Below, piece by piece: positions 35,318-44,901 of a DNA stretch of 64,000 bases. Numbering within the stretch: the first letter of the stretch is position 1; each line of letters begins with the position of its first letter. Origin of the DNA: Muribaculaceae bacterium Isolate-002 (NCI). GTDB taxonomy: Bacteria; Bacteroidota; Bacteroidia; Bacteroidales; Muribaculaceae. The DNA lies in contig SCEG01000008.1 in assembly GCA_004102805.1 (NCBI GenBank), forward strand, positions 16,849 through 80,848, given 5' to 3'. Below the pieces are notes generated by a model. It saw only the letters and a program-made list of their open reading frames with translations. It was not told where the DNA came from and made no database searches. The translations under genes were made by a program, and so were the position numbers.

Positions 35318-38300
35318 TCATTTGGGGTTGGAATTTGACTTGTCGGCCGGCTTTCCGGCAGTTACTGATACGGCCGGTGCCGCTGTCTCCACCACGGCGC
35401 CGTTGTCGCTTCCGGTGTAGAAGGTCGGGGCGGGTGAGTCGCCGAAGTCGGGTGTCGGCGCGCCGTAAGGCGGGTCGATTTTTCGCTTTCCTGTAAATTT
35501 CCACATCATCACCGGTATCACCGTGAGCGTGAACACCATCGTCAGCGGCGTCCCGAAAAATATTACCGTGCCCATCGGCTTCCACAGCGCGCTGTTAGAT
35601 ATCACCATCGGCAGCACTCCCATCGTGGCGGCCGCTGAGGTCAGGAATATCGGGCGCATACGTCGTTTGGCCGACTCGATGGCTGCCATCCTGTTGTCAA
35701 GATGCTCCTGACCCTGGAGCTGTTCGGCATAGTCGATCATGATGATGGCGTTGCGCACTAAAATACCCATAAGCGAAATGATGCCGAGCGTGCAGGTCAG
35801 CGATATCGGCTCGTTCATCGCAAAGAGACCGAAGGCGGCGCCGGGTATGCACAGCAGCAGCGACACAAGCAGTATCACGGAGATGTCTACCTGCTTGTAG
35901 TGCAGCAAGATGATAAAGAATATTATCACTATCGCTATCGCAAGCGCCGACATGATCTGCGGTAGTATCTCGTCGGTGTTTTCATACTCGCCTCCATATT
36001 CGATGCTCACCCCCTCGGGCAGGCTTACGCCGTCAAGCACTCTCTGCAGGTGCTCGGTCACTTCCATGGCGTTGGTGCCGCGTTCGTTCTCGGCTATCAG
36101 CGTGATTGTCGGCTTGCCGTTGTAGTGTCCGACAAGGCCGTAGTCCCATACCGGCTCCACCTCGGCGAACTGATGCACCGGAGCGCTCGCAAACTCAAGC
36201 ACAGGCACCTCCTCATTGCTCAGTTCGCTCACTTCAGACCGGTCGGCCTTGTCGCTCTTGACAACCACATCCATGCCGTAGTCGCCTTCCCACACTGTCG
36301 CCACGGGCACTCCTCCGCTGTAGCGCATCGCCAGCGTAGCCTCTAAAAACAGGCTGTTGAGGCCGAGACGCGACATAAGCTGGTCGTCGGTCGAGACCAT
36401 CGCGGCAACCTGCGGCGTCGAGGTGTTGGGCCGCACAAGCCGCAGCCCCTCGGTGCGGCGCATACGCTCGAGCACCGTGTCGGCAACCGCCTGCAGGCTC
36501 TTGAAATCATCTCCGGTGATGCGCACCTCCACCGGATAGTCGGCATTGGAATAGCTCAGCTGCTTGAAGCGGCAATATGCTTCCGGAAAGTATGACTCGA
36601 ATTTGTCGGTATAGTCGTCAAGCACCTCCTCCGTGGCTTCGTTGCTCACAGTGTTGACAATGAACTGGGCGAAGTTCGGACCGCCCACCTGCGGGGCGTA
36701 TGTGGTCTGGAAGCGTGGCGACGAACAGCCGTGGAACACACACACCGACACTACCCGGCTGTCGCCACGCAGCACATTGGCGAGCGAGTCGGCCACAACG
36801 TCAGTGCGTGCCAGAGGCGTTCCCGTAGGCATGTAGATTTCTACGGCAAACTGATTGCGCTCTGCAATCGGCATCAGCTTCATCGGGCGCTTTATGAATA
36901 TCAGTCCGCCGAGCACAACGCACGCTAGCCCGATAATCAGTGTCGCCACCGGAAAACGGAAGCAAACATCGGCCAGCTTGTCGTAACCTTTCTGCAGAGC
37001 CACGAAAAACGAGAATTTCTTCTTGCCCGACGCCACAGCCTCTTTCTCTATCTTGTAGATAGGTTTCTTGATGAGCCTGAACTGCAGATAGGGCACAAGT
37101 ATCTCCGCTATGCACAGCGACACGAACAATATTATTGTGATGGCCCACGGAAAATCATTCATGAAGTCGCGGAACATGCCGTTGAGTGTTATCAGGAACG
37201 GGAAGAATGTTATCGATATGGCGCAGGTAGCCGAGAATATAGCCTTGAGAAACTCCACCGCCGAGCGGTAAGCCGCAGTCTTGCGGTCGATGCCGTCGGA
37301 AATCAGTTCCACATAATTGTCAATGATGACGACAGAGTTGTCGACAATCATGCCCAGCGACACAATCAGACACGCCAGTGTCACCGTGTTGAGCTCTATG
37401 CCCAACGCATAAAATATGCCCAGGGCGATAAATATCGTGATAGGTATGGTTCCCGCAGCTATCAGCGCCACTTTTATAGGCAGAAGCAGCATTATCACTA
37501 TCACCACCGCCACGATGGCGATGAGAAGTTCCGACAGAAAGTAATTGACCGACGAATTCACAACCGTAGGCTGGTCGGTGATTTTAAACACGTTGACATC
37601 GGCCGGAAGCGTCGACTGGAATTCGTCGAGTTTCTCCTGCACCTGCTTGCCCATCTCCACGATATTGTTGCCGTCTTTCATCGACACACTCAGCAGCAGC
37701 GATTTGGCGCCGTTGTTGGTGATATAGCTCGACGGCTCGGGATATTCCTTGACCACACGGGCGATATCCTTGACTCTCACTATAGAGCCTGACGGAGTGG
37801 AAAACACTATCATGTTCTCGACATCGCGCGTCGAGTTGACCGGGCGGCTCACATATATCGGCGACGTGTAGCTGTCGCCCTTTATCTCTCCCCCCGTGGT
37901 GCCGAAGCCCTGCGCGAGCATCGTGGCGGCGAGCATGTTGGCCTTGATGCCGTAATGCGTAAGCCGCTCGTTGTCGACATAGATTGCCACCTGCTCTTTC
38001 TGTTTGCCGTAGTCTGACATCTGTCCCACCGACGGCACCGACCTCAGCAGGTCGCGCAGATTGTCGGTGATGACTCCAAGCTCGCGGTAGGTCTTGTCGT
38101 CCGACGATATGGCTATCAGAAGCGATGAGGTGTCGCCGAAATCGGTCAGCGCCTCCACGGCGAGCACATTCTTAGGCAACGAGAGTTTTTCTTTCTGCAA
38201 TCCGATCTGGAATTTGTTCCAGAATGGCACGGTGTCGTCGATATCTTCGTCGAGCTCCACAAACACTATCGCCATTCCTGACGTGCATCGTGAATGCGTC

Positions 38301-38566
38301 TTGCTCTTGTCGACCTCTTTATATGAGAAAATGAAATCCTCGAGCGGCTTGAGCACCTCGTCGGCCATCTGCGTGGCGTCTGACCCCGGGCATACAGCCA
38401 CCACAAGCCCTTCCCTGACGGTAAAGCTCGGAAACTCGTTCTTGTCCATCTTCTCCAGTGCATAGATGCCGAATACCACCAGCACCGTCACTACCAGTAT
38501 CACTAACTTGCGGTAACGCAGCCCGAACGCCACGATGCCGCCTTTACTCTGCGGTCCCATAGTCAT
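35318..38566 (-). CDS. RND-family efflux permease (AcrB-like)
   Basis: This 1082-residue inner-membrane pump has the duplicated RND architecture of 12 helices and two large periplasmic loops. Typical stretches are SLGMIVDNSVVIIDNYVE (helix 4, charged relay region) and LLVSLLLCIPGAAFGLFAMN followed by LMGILVRNAIIMIDYAEQLQ in the second half. The C-terminal tail is proline/aspartate-rich and not conserved. It uses the proton gradient to export drugs, bile acids or similar compounds; the substrate cannot be predicted. It lies 7 bp after the adaptor gene and 11 bp before the TolC-like gene. Confidence 0.92.
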   Translation of the reverse strand: MTMGPQSKGGIVAFGLRYRKLVILVVTVLVVFGIYALEKMDKNEFPSFTVREGLVVAVCPGSDATQMADEVLKPLEDFIFSYKEVDKSKTHSRCTSGMAIVFVELDEDIDDTVPFWNKFQIGLQKEKLSLPKNVLAVEALTDFGDTSSLLIAISSDDKTYRELGVITDNLRDLLRSVPSVGQMSDYGKQKEQVAIYVDNERLTHYGIKANMLAATMLAQGFGTTGGEIKGDSYTSPIYVSRPVNSTRDVENMIVFSTPSGSIVRVKDIARVVKEYPEPSSYITNNGAKSLLLSVSMKDGNNIVEMGKQVQEKLDEFQSTLPADVNVFKITDQPTVVNSSVNYFLSELLIAIVAVVIVIMLLLPIKVALIAAGTIPITIFIALGIFYALGIELNTVTLACLIVSLGMIVDNSVVIIDNYVELISDGIDRKTAAYRSAVEFLKAIFSATCAISITFFPFLITLNGMFRDFMNDFPWAITIILFVSLCIAEILVPYLQFRLIKKPIYKIEKEAVASGKKKFSFFVALQKGYDKLADVCFRFPVATLIIGLACVVLGGLIFIKRPMKLMPIAERNQFAVEIYMPTGTPLARTDVVADSLANVLRGDSRVVSVCVFHGCSSPRFQTTYAPQVGGPNFAQFIVNTVSNEATEEVLDDYTDKFESYFPEAYCRFKQLSYSNADYPVEVRITGDDFKSLQAVADTVLERMRRTEGLRLVRPNTSTPQVAAMVSTDDQLMSRLGLNSLFLEATLAMRYSGGVPVATVWEGDYGMDVVVKSDKADRSEVSELSNEEVPVLEFASAPVHQFAEVEPVWDYGLVGHYNGKPTITLIAENERGTNAMEVTEHLQRVLDGVSLPEGVSIEYGGEYENTDEILPQIMSALAIAIVIIFFIILLHYKQVDISVILLVSLLLCIPGAAFGLFAMNEPISLTCTLGIISLMGILVRNAIIMIDYAEQLQGQEHLDNRMAAIESAKRRMRPIFLTSAAATMGVLPMVISNSALWKPMGTVIFFGTPLTMVFTLTVIPVMMWKFTGKRKIDPPYGAPTPDFGDSPAPTFYTGSDNGAVVETAAPAVSVTAGKPADKSNSNPK

Positions 38567-38573
38567 GTCGGTT

Positions 38574-39611
38574 TTACTGCTTGTTGATTACTGTCAGTTT
38601 CGAGCCGCGGCTCACTTTCTGCTGACCCTTCACGATTAGGCTGTCGCCGCGCGCTATGCCGCCGTTGATTACGATGCCTTCATCGGTAAGCGCACCGGTG
38701 TCGACGCTGCGTCTCACGGCGTAACCTGCCGAATCGAGCCACACGTAGTGGCTGTTGTCTGACGCAAGCATCACTGCGTCGAGCGGCACGGTAAGACTGC
38801 GGCTCGCAGTGTCGGTGTTGAGCGTGACGTCGCATATCATGCCGGGCAGAAGCTCTCCGTCGGGATTATCGACCGTAATCTTGACGTCATACGACCGCGT
38901 GATAGGATTGGCCGAAACCCCTTTCTCCACGATTTTACCGGTAAAACGCTTGTCGCCCAGTGCCGACACGGAAATATCGGTATCTGCGCCGTCGGGTATT
39001 GACGCTATCTCGTTCTCCGGTATGGAGATGCTGACTTTCACCGGGTCGATGCTGACAATCTTGACAACCGGCAGACCCGGCGCGGCTGTCATGCCGGCGT
39101 CGACATACTTCTCCGACACATAGCCCGACAGCGGTGCATAGAGATTGGCGTCGTTGAGTGTCTTGCGCGCTATCGCCTCGGCGCTCTGGGCCTGTCGCAG
39201 CGTCTGCTGCATCTCCACCCACTTGATGTCGGCTATCGCCTCGGCGTCATGGAGCATCTTCATGCGGTTGTAGGCATCCTGTGCCTGGGTGAGCGCCGCG
39301 TTTGAAATGTCGTAGGCATTTTTCATCGATGCGGCGTCGACTGTGGCTATGAGCTGTCCTTTCTTTACATAATCGCCGGCCGACACATTCATTGTCTGCA
39401 CAGTGCCGGGCACCGAGAAACTTGCCACCGTGCCGCTCGACTCTTCCACCGTGCCCGAATAATTGTGCGATGTCGACATGTCAGTCTCTCCCGCCACTGC
39501 GGTCTCTACCCTGACGGGTGCCGGCGGAGTGGGCTGTTTCTCTTTATGGCACGACGACATGACGGTCACGGCGGTCAGCGCGATTGTCGCTCTCAACAAT
39601 ATTGTTTTCAT
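38574..39611 (-). CDS. RND periplasmic adaptor (membrane fusion) lipoprotein
   Basis: This 345-residue HlyD/AcrA-type adaptor has a lipobox (VMSSC, Cys21). The split biotinyl-lipoyl domain reads SFSVPGTVQTMNVSAGDYVKKG and NLYAPLSGYVSEKYVDAG, separated by an alpha-helical hairpin (~100-150). A beta-barrel domain follows (VKVSISIPENEIASI). It links the inner-membrane pump to the outer-membrane channel. It is the first gene of the operon; a -7-like TAATTTTG lies at 39642-39649, 30 bp upstream of the start. Confidence 0.9.
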   Translation of the reverse strand: MKTILLRATIALTAVTVMSSCHKEKQPTPPAPVRVETAVAGETDMSTSHNYSGTVEESSGTVASFSVPGTVQTMNVSAGDYVKKGQLIATVDAASMKNAYDISNAALTQAQDAYNRMKMLHDAEAIADIKWVEMQQTLRQAQSAEAIARKTLNDANLYAPLSGYVSEKYVDAGMTAAPGLPVVKIVSIDPVKVSISIPENEIASIPDGADTDISVSALGDKRFTGKIVEKGVSANPITRSYDVKITVDNPDGELLPGMICDVTLNTDTASRSLTVPLDAVMLASDNSHYVWLDSAGYAVRRSVDTGALTDEGIVINGGIARGDSLIVKGQQKVSRGSKLTVINKQ

Positions 39612-39641
39612 AACCTAAACAGTTAAAACGTTAATACTATG

Positions 39642-39649
39642 CAAAATTA
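39642..39649 (-). promoter_or_regulatory. -7 box of the efflux operon
   Basis: TAATTTTG followed by C on the minus strand matches the Bacteroidetes -7 motif and lies about 30 bp before the adaptor start. No convincing -33 element is visible. Confidence 0.4.
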
Positions 39650-39747
39650 CAAGCCGGCATGCGCATCCCTCGGCGCATCTTTCCATGGCTATAAATCATT
39701 AACAACCAAACCCTGCGATTTGATTGTTGATATCAATTATTTATTGA

Positions 39748-39933
39748 TAAGTAAGTCATAAAATTTATTACGTATATTATGGATTTAAAAACTTTATATT
39801 ATCAGCGGCGCTTTTCCGACGCTTTTTACTCTCATCTTCAGTCGTGTAGATTACTACACTCCTTCATCTTCGAGCAAAAATCGCTCGAAAAATCACTCCC
39901 TGATAATATAAAATAATTTTTACGACTTACTTA
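39748..39933. repeat. 186-bp palindromic intergenic element
   Basis: The outermost 10 bp (TAAGTAAGTC and its complement) are perfect inverted repeats. They are followed by a second shared block, TTTATATTATCAG, and then a third (CG-TTTTT-CTC type) near the centre GTGTAG-ATTA-CTACAC. The whole element can fold into one long hairpin, the same design as the 163-bp family but with a different sequence. It lies between the efflux operon promoter and the secDF terminator in the 663-bp gap 39612-40274, which contains no CDS. Confidence 0.7.
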
Positions 39934-39953
39934 TTTCTTATCTTTGCAAAAAC

Positions 39954-40150
39954 AAACCGAAACACGTTCTTAATGACAGTCCGCACCCGCCTGACATGCA
40001 TGGCCCGACCATCAATGGAGAGTCGGAGGCTCGTGTCTGTGATTAACCGGGGTTCGCAGACCGCGGAGCGGGCGTAGACCCCGGCATCCCGCAGCCCCTA
40101 CATCATAAGCACGGGAAGGGCGGTCTGTGGTAATAACACAGTTCGCCCCG
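39954..40150 (+). ncRNA. Candidate structured non-coding RNA
   Basis: TATCTTTG, followed by C, on the plus strand (39939-39946) is an exact -7 box with no plus-strand gene downstream. The next ~200 bp contain a hairpin closed by CCGGGGT/ACCCCGG (40047-40084) and a second with GGGCG-CTGTG/CACAG-CGCCC (40118-40148). CGCAGACCGC in the first loop (40055-40064) is complementary over 9 of 10 bases to GCGGTCTGTG (40120-40129) in the second arm, so two alternative folds exist. There is no T-rich terminator and no match to a known family that I recognise. This is inference only. Confidence 0.3.
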
Positions 40151-40221
40151 TCACGCCTGCTGTTTCTCAGGGTTTATGATTTGCTCATTTATCTCCATTA
40201 CGGCCGATTGATATAAAGCGA

Positions 40222-40251
40222 CAGGAGGCCGCTCATCAGCGCAGCCTCCTG
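40222..40251 (-). terminator. Hairpin after secDF
   Basis: An 8-bp CAGGAGGC/GCCTCCTG stem with an inner CGCT/AGCG helix lies 24 bp past the secDF stop on the minus strand. The following U-tract is short, so it may also act as an mRNA-stabilising end. Confidence 0.6.
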
Positions 40252-40274
40252 CTTATTGAGAGCTATTGTTTTGA

Positions 40275-43226
40275 TTATTTTGTAGTTGCGGCAGATTTTT
40301 TGTTGCGACGGCTATCGGTGATGTAGGCAACCGGAGCTGCGATGAAGATGGTAGCGCAGGTACCGATGATTACACCGAATATCATCGCGAAGATGAAGCT
40401 GCGGAGCGACTCTGCACCGATGAAGAAGATGCTCAGCAACACCAGCAGGGTAGAACCCGATGTCATGATCGTACGACCCAAGGTCGAGTTGATTGACGAG
40501 TTGATGATGTCGAAGAAGTTCTTCTTCGGATAGAGAGCGGTGTTCTCACGCACGCGGTCGAATACAACCACCGTATCGTTGATCTGGTAACCGATAACGG
40601 TCAGGATTGCAGCGATAAATGTTTGGTCGATTTCCATCGCGAAGGGGAATACACCCCAGAAGAGTGAGTAGAAGCCGATGATGGTGAATGCGGTGAACGC
40701 TACAGCTGCCAACGCACCGAGTGAGAATGCCACGTTGCGGAAACGGATAAGGATGTAGATGAACATTGCGATGAGCGAAAGTGTCACGGCTATGTATGCA
40801 TCCTTGCGCATGTCGTCGGCCACGGTCGGGCCTACTTTCTGCGACGATACTATACCCTGGCTCTGGTCAGTGGTGGTGAAGTCGCGCAGGCTCATGCCCT
40901 CTCTCATGTTGGGCTGGAGTGCGGTGTAGAGCTTGCCTACGATTTCATTTTCTGCCACTGAGTCGGGCTCTGCAATCTTGTAGTTGGTAGAGATACGCAC
41001 CTGGTTGTTGCCTTCGATCTTGATAACCGACACCTGTGCGCCTTCAAAGGCGGGGGCGATGCGCTGCTGGAGCACGTCGGGTGTCTCGTTGTCAGCGATC
41101 TTGTCGAGCATCACCACATAGTTGCGGCCGCCCGAGAAGTCGATGCCCTGGTTGAGACCGCGGGTGAAGAATGAAATCAATACCACTGCAATCATGATGC
41201 CTACGACGAGGAAGCTGACTTTGCGCTTGCCGAGGAAGTTGACATTGGTGTTGTCAAACATCTTGCGTGACAGGGCGGTGGTGAAAGTCAGGCGCTCGAA
41301 GCATTTCTTCTTCGCTCCGAGGATAAACACGATGCGGGTCAGATATACTGCGGTGAAGAATGAGCAGGCGATACCGATGATGAGGGTGGTGGCGAAGCCC
41401 TTGATGGGGCCGGTGCCATACATCAGCAGGATCACACCGGTGATGATTGATGTCAGGTTGGAGTCGAAGATGGCCGAGAAGGCGTTTGAATAACCGTCGG
41501 CGATAGCGGTGCGGGCGTTCTTGCCTGCGCGGAGCTCTTCTTTAGTGCGCTCGAAGATAAGCACGTTGGCGTCGACTGCCATACCGAGGGCGAGCACGAT
41601 ACCGGCGATACCCGAGAGCGTCAGCACTGCCTGGAACGAGGCGAGGATACCGAATGTGAAGAAGAGGTTGAGGATAAGACCGAAGTTGGCCACAAGTCCG
41701 GGGATAACGCCGTAGTAGCTTATCATCAGTATCATCAGGAGCACGAGTGCCACGACAAACGATACGATGCCCTTGTCGATGGCTACCTTGCCGAGCGACG
41801 GACCGATCACCTCGGTCTGGATGGGATCTACGCGTGCGGTCATCTTGCCGCTCTTGAGCACGTTGGCGAGGTTCTGGGCCTCCTGCACGTCGAAGTTGCC
41901 GGAGATTTCAGAGCTTCCGCCGGTAATCTTGTCGTTGACGCGGGGTGCTGAATACACTTTGTCGTCAAGAACGATGGCTACGGGCCAGCCGATGTTGTCG
42001 CCGGTCACGCGTGCCCATTCCTTGGCGCCTTCGCTGTCCATGCCCATCGACACTACCTGCATGTTGCGGTTGCCGTCGAAGTCGGCGCGTGCGTTGACCA
42101 CATGGTCGCCGTTCATTGCGGGAAGTCCTTTGTTTGACTTGAGCGCGTAGAGGGCATAATATTCAGCTTTGTTGAATTTTTCGGGTTTGTTGGCCCAGCG
42201 GAACTGGATTCCGTCGGGACGGAACTGTGCGTATTCAGCTCCGCGGAGTATCTTGCCTACAGTGGCGGTATCCTTGGGAAGGTAATAGCCCACCACGGGG
42301 TTGGCGAAGTGCAGACCTTGCTCTACGGCTGCCACTTCGTCGGTGACGCGGCCGCGGGCGTCCTGCTTGTAGATAAGGTTTTTCGACAGACCGCTGATCT
42401 GCTTGCCGGCTGCATCGTCGATGCGGCTCAGGGCGTTGCGCACTGTCGAGTTGAACTCATCTTTGTATGATGCAAAGAACTGAAGCTTGGCCTGACGCTG
42501 GAGCAGGTCGAGCATGTCGTCCTTGTCTTTTACGCCGGGAAGCTCGAGAAGTATCTGGCCGTCTTTGCCCTGAAGCACCTGGATATTGGGTGACACGACA
42601 CCGTAGGCGTCGATACGCGAGCGAAGCACGTTGGTGGCCGAGTTGTCGACACGGTCTTTAACCTCTTTCTTGAGGGCTGAGATCACTTCGTTGCGGCTTG
42701 AGTTGGCCTTGATGCCTTCGACTGCGAATACCTTGCTGAGGTTGGCGTTGGGTGCCAGCTTCTTGTATTCGTCGTAGAACATCGCTACGTAGTCTATTTC
42801 CGGACCGTTGCCGTCAATCCATTCTTTCTGGGCATTGTCGGCGATTGCGAGCGCTTTGTTGAAGTCTTCGTCGGGAGCGCCGTCTTTCATGGAGGTGATG
42901 AGGTCGTGGAGCGATACCTGAAGGATTACGCTCATACCGCCTTTAAGGTCAAGACCGAGGCCGATGCCCCATTTCTGCACATCGCTGTAGGTGTAGCCGA
43001 GCCATACGCTCTCGTTCTTGATTGAATCAAGGTACAGCTTTTTGCTTTCAGCGAATAATCTGGGATCTTTCTCTTCAGAACCGGCTATTTTTGCTGCATA
43101 CTCCTCTGCCTTGCCTTCGTGGTGGCTCTGGACGAGCGTAAACGAGAGGTAGAACAAGCAGATCAGCACCAGAAAAATAGCAATGACTCCGGCGATAATA
43201 CTCCCTAAAGTTCCTTTGCTTTGCAT
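40275..43226 (-). CDS. secDF: Protein translocase subunit SecDF (fused)
   Basis: This 983-residue fusion contains SecD (about residues 1-620) and SecF (about 640-983), as is usual in Bacteroidetes. Typical segments are GIGLGLDLKGGMSVILQVSL (SecD start), GMAVDANVLIFERTKEELRAG (SecD helix region) and FSGGRNYVVMLD with GYQINDTVVVFDRVRENTAL (SecF). It has 12 transmembrane helices and uses the proton gradient to pull secretory proteins through SecYEG. It stands alone, with a promoter 140 bp upstream and a hairpin downstream. Confidence 0.96.
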   Translation of the reverse strand: MQSKGTLGSIIAGVIAIFLVLICLFYLSFTLVQSHHEGKAEEYAAKIAGSEEKDPRLFAESKKLYLDSIKNESVWLGYTYSDVQKWGIGLGLDLKGGMSVILQVSLHDLITSMKDGAPDEDFNKALAIADNAQKEWIDGNGPEIDYVAMFYDEYKKLAPNANLSKVFAVEGIKANSSRNEVISALKKEVKDRVDNSATNVLRSRIDAYGVVSPNIQVLQGKDGQILLELPGVKDKDDMLDLLQRQAKLQFFASYKDEFNSTVRNALSRIDDAAGKQISGLSKNLIYKQDARGRVTDEVAAVEQGLHFANPVVGYYLPKDTATVGKILRGAEYAQFRPDGIQFRWANKPEKFNKAEYYALYALKSNKGLPAMNGDHVVNARADFDGNRNMQVVSMGMDSEGAKEWARVTGDNIGWPVAIVLDDKVYSAPRVNDKITGGSSEISGNFDVQEAQNLANVLKSGKMTARVDPIQTEVIGPSLGKVAIDKGIVSFVVALVLLMILMISYYGVIPGLVANFGLILNLFFTFGILASFQAVLTLSGIAGIVLALGMAVDANVLIFERTKEELRAGKNARTAIADGYSNAFSAIFDSNLTSIITGVILLMYGTGPIKGFATTLIIGIACSFFTAVYLTRIVFILGAKKKCFERLTFTTALSRKMFDNTNVNFLGKRKVSFLVVGIMIAVVLISFFTRGLNQGIDFSGGRNYVVMLDKIADNETPDVLQQRIAPAFEGAQVSVIKIEGNNQVRISTNYKIAEPDSVAENEIVGKLYTALQPNMREGMSLRDFTTTDQSQGIVSSQKVGPTVADDMRKDAYIAVTLSLIAMFIYILIRFRNVAFSLGALAAVAFTAFTIIGFYSLFWGVFPFAMEIDQTFIAAILTVIGYQINDTVVVFDRVRENTALYPKKNFFDIINSSINSTLGRTIMTSGSTLLVLLSIFFIGAESLRSFIFAMIFGVIIGTCATIFIAAPVAYITDSRRNKKSAATTK

Positions 43227-43362
43227 GTGTTGATTTGTTATATTTAACTGGTTATTAATTATTTCCTAAAAATAGCATGCGTAACTGATAGGACGTGTCA
43301 CCTCCTCTCAGTTACATTGTTTTTCCATGCCGCAACCCCCTCAGGGGCAGTTTTTCAGCCTG

Positions 43363-43393
43363 CAAATATACAAATATTATCGAAATAAACCAA
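43363..43393 (-). promoter_or_regulatory. Promoter of secDF
   Basis: On the minus strand TTGG (43390-43393) and TATATTTG (43363-43370) are spaced 19 bp apart. The predicted leader is about 130 nt. The gap between secDF and pdxA contains nothing else notable. Confidence 0.5.
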
Positions 43394-43465
43394 TATTGGC
43401 TCAGGCTTTTTTCTTTTTAATATTTTTAACATATTCGCGGCGCTGAAATCCGGTTTCCAGCCTGA

Positions 43466-44551
43466 TTATTCTTTGGTGAGATCGAGCACTACGTTGTCCT
43501 TTGACTTGTCGAAGTATTGGCGGCGCAGCGGATTGGCTGTCATTTCGTTGTGACGCTCGCGGTTGCGGGCTATGTCGATGGCGGCGTAGAGGGCCTCGCG
43601 CATCGACTGTTCCGAGGCTTTGCCCTGGCCGGCGATGTCATAGCCGGTGCCGTGGTCGGGCGATGTGCGCACAATCGGGAGTCCGGCGGTGAAGTTGACG
43701 CCGCTGTCCATTGCCATTGTCTTGAACGGGGCGAGTCCCTGGTCGTGATACATGGCGAGAATGCCGTCGAAATGCTTGAACTGTCCCGATCCGAAAAATC
43801 CGTCGGCGGCATACGGCCCGTAGCACGACACTCCTTGCTCCTGTGCTGTCTTGATGGCGGGAATGATTACCTCCTGCTCTTCGGTGCCGAGCAGGCCGTT
43901 TTCGCCGGCATGCGGATTGAGTGAGAGGACGGCTATGCGCGGACGTACAATGGCGAAGTCGCTGCGCAGTGAGTCGCGGAATATCTTAAGTTTCTCCACG
44001 ATGCGTTCGGCGGTGATGTTTTCCGATATCTTGCTTATGGGCAGATGGGTGGTGACCAGAGCCACGCGCACATCGCGGTTGAAGAGCACCATGAGCGCTT
44101 TGCCTCCGACCGAGGCTTCGAGATATTCGGTGTGGCCGGGAAATGTGAACAGGTCGCTTTGTATGTTGTCTTTGTTGATGGGGGCGGTGACGATGGCGTC
44201 GAGTTTGTCGCCGCGCACGTCGGTAACCGCTTTTTCCAGGGCTGCGAATGCTGCGGCGCCGGCTTCACGGGTGTTCTGTCCGGGCTCTACCTTGCAGTCC
44301 TCGCCTACGACGTTGATTATGTTGATTGCTCCGTCGCGGGCTTCTGATGCGTCTTTGATCTGGTTGATCTGCTGCTGCGGCATGCCGAGCGCCTTGCGGT
44401 AGAACGACGCGATTTTCGCCGAGCCGTAGATTATGGGTGTGCAGAGCTCGAGAATGCGGTTGTCGTCGAGCATTTTGAGTATCACCTCATAGCCTATGCC
44501 GTTGATGTCGCCGTGCGTGATACCTATCTTGATATTCGAATTTTCTTCCAT
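43466..44551 (-). CDS. pdxA: 4-hydroxythreonine-4-phosphate dehydrogenase
   Basis: This 361-residue NAD-dependent enzyme acts in pyridoxal 5'-phosphate synthesis. Family blocks are IGITHGDINGIGYEVILKML at the start, FPGHTEYLEASVGG (metal-binding His), SLNPHAGENGLLGTEE (second metal His) and AMYHDQGLAPFKTM (third). It is about 30 residues longer than E. coli PdxA, as is common in Bacteroidetes. No operon partner; a 163-bp palindromic element lies upstream. Confidence 0.95.
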   Translation of the reverse strand: MEENSNIKIGITHGDINGIGYEVILKMLDDNRILELCTPIIYGSAKIASFYRKALGMPQQQINQIKDASEARDGAINIINVVGEDCKVEPGQNTREAGAAAFAALEKAVTDVRGDKLDAIVTAPINKDNIQSDLFTFPGHTEYLEASVGGKALMVLFNRDVRVALVTTHLPISKISENITAERIVEKLKIFRDSLRSDFAIVRPRIAVLSLNPHAGENGLLGTEEQEVIIPAIKTAQEQGVSCYGPYAADGFFGSGQFKHFDGILAMYHDQGLAPFKTMAMDSGVNFTAGLPIVRTSPDHGTGYDIAGQGKASEQSMREALYAAIDIARNRERHNEMTANPLRRQYFDKSKDNVVLDLTKE

Positions 44552-44683
44552 CGGTTGAGATATGATAATTTAGAAAGTTACTTGTAATCGATGGCTTTTC
44601 GGCCAAACGTTTTGCGAAATTAATGAAAAATTCCGTATTTTTATCAAATACTGTATCTTCCGGCTTCTTTTTAAGTAAGTTTT

Positions 44684-44846
44684 AGAAACTGTTTAAATTT
44701 ATATGATACGGATTTTGAGAAGGATTGTCGGATTGATTTTTGTTTGTGTTGAGGGGGCGTAGCCGTAGCTACGTGACAGAAGGATAAACAAAAAGACACC
44801 GACAAGACTCTCAAAAGCAAAGTGATATGAATTTTAAACAGTTTCT
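44684..44846. repeat. 163-bp palindromic intergenic element, copy B
   Basis: It has the same length and layout as copy A (31915-32077): terminal inverted repeats AGAAACTGTTTAAATTTAT and complement, an inner self-complementary part (GATTTTGAGA..TGTCGG against CCGACA..TCTCAAAAGC), and the same central GTAGC-CGTA-GCTAC. The outer bases differ from copy A but stay paired within each copy. It lies between pdxA and deoC. Confidence 0.85.
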
Positions 44847-44901
44847 TGGAAACCACGGCAAAATATTGGTCTGTGCGCGGAGTCCCGCATCATCGGCGTC
44901 G

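Noticed and set aside
44672..44682. TAAGTAAGT next to the 163-bp copy B, like the end of the 186-bp element
   Set aside because: Only one end and nine bases are present; likely chance in AT-rich sequence.
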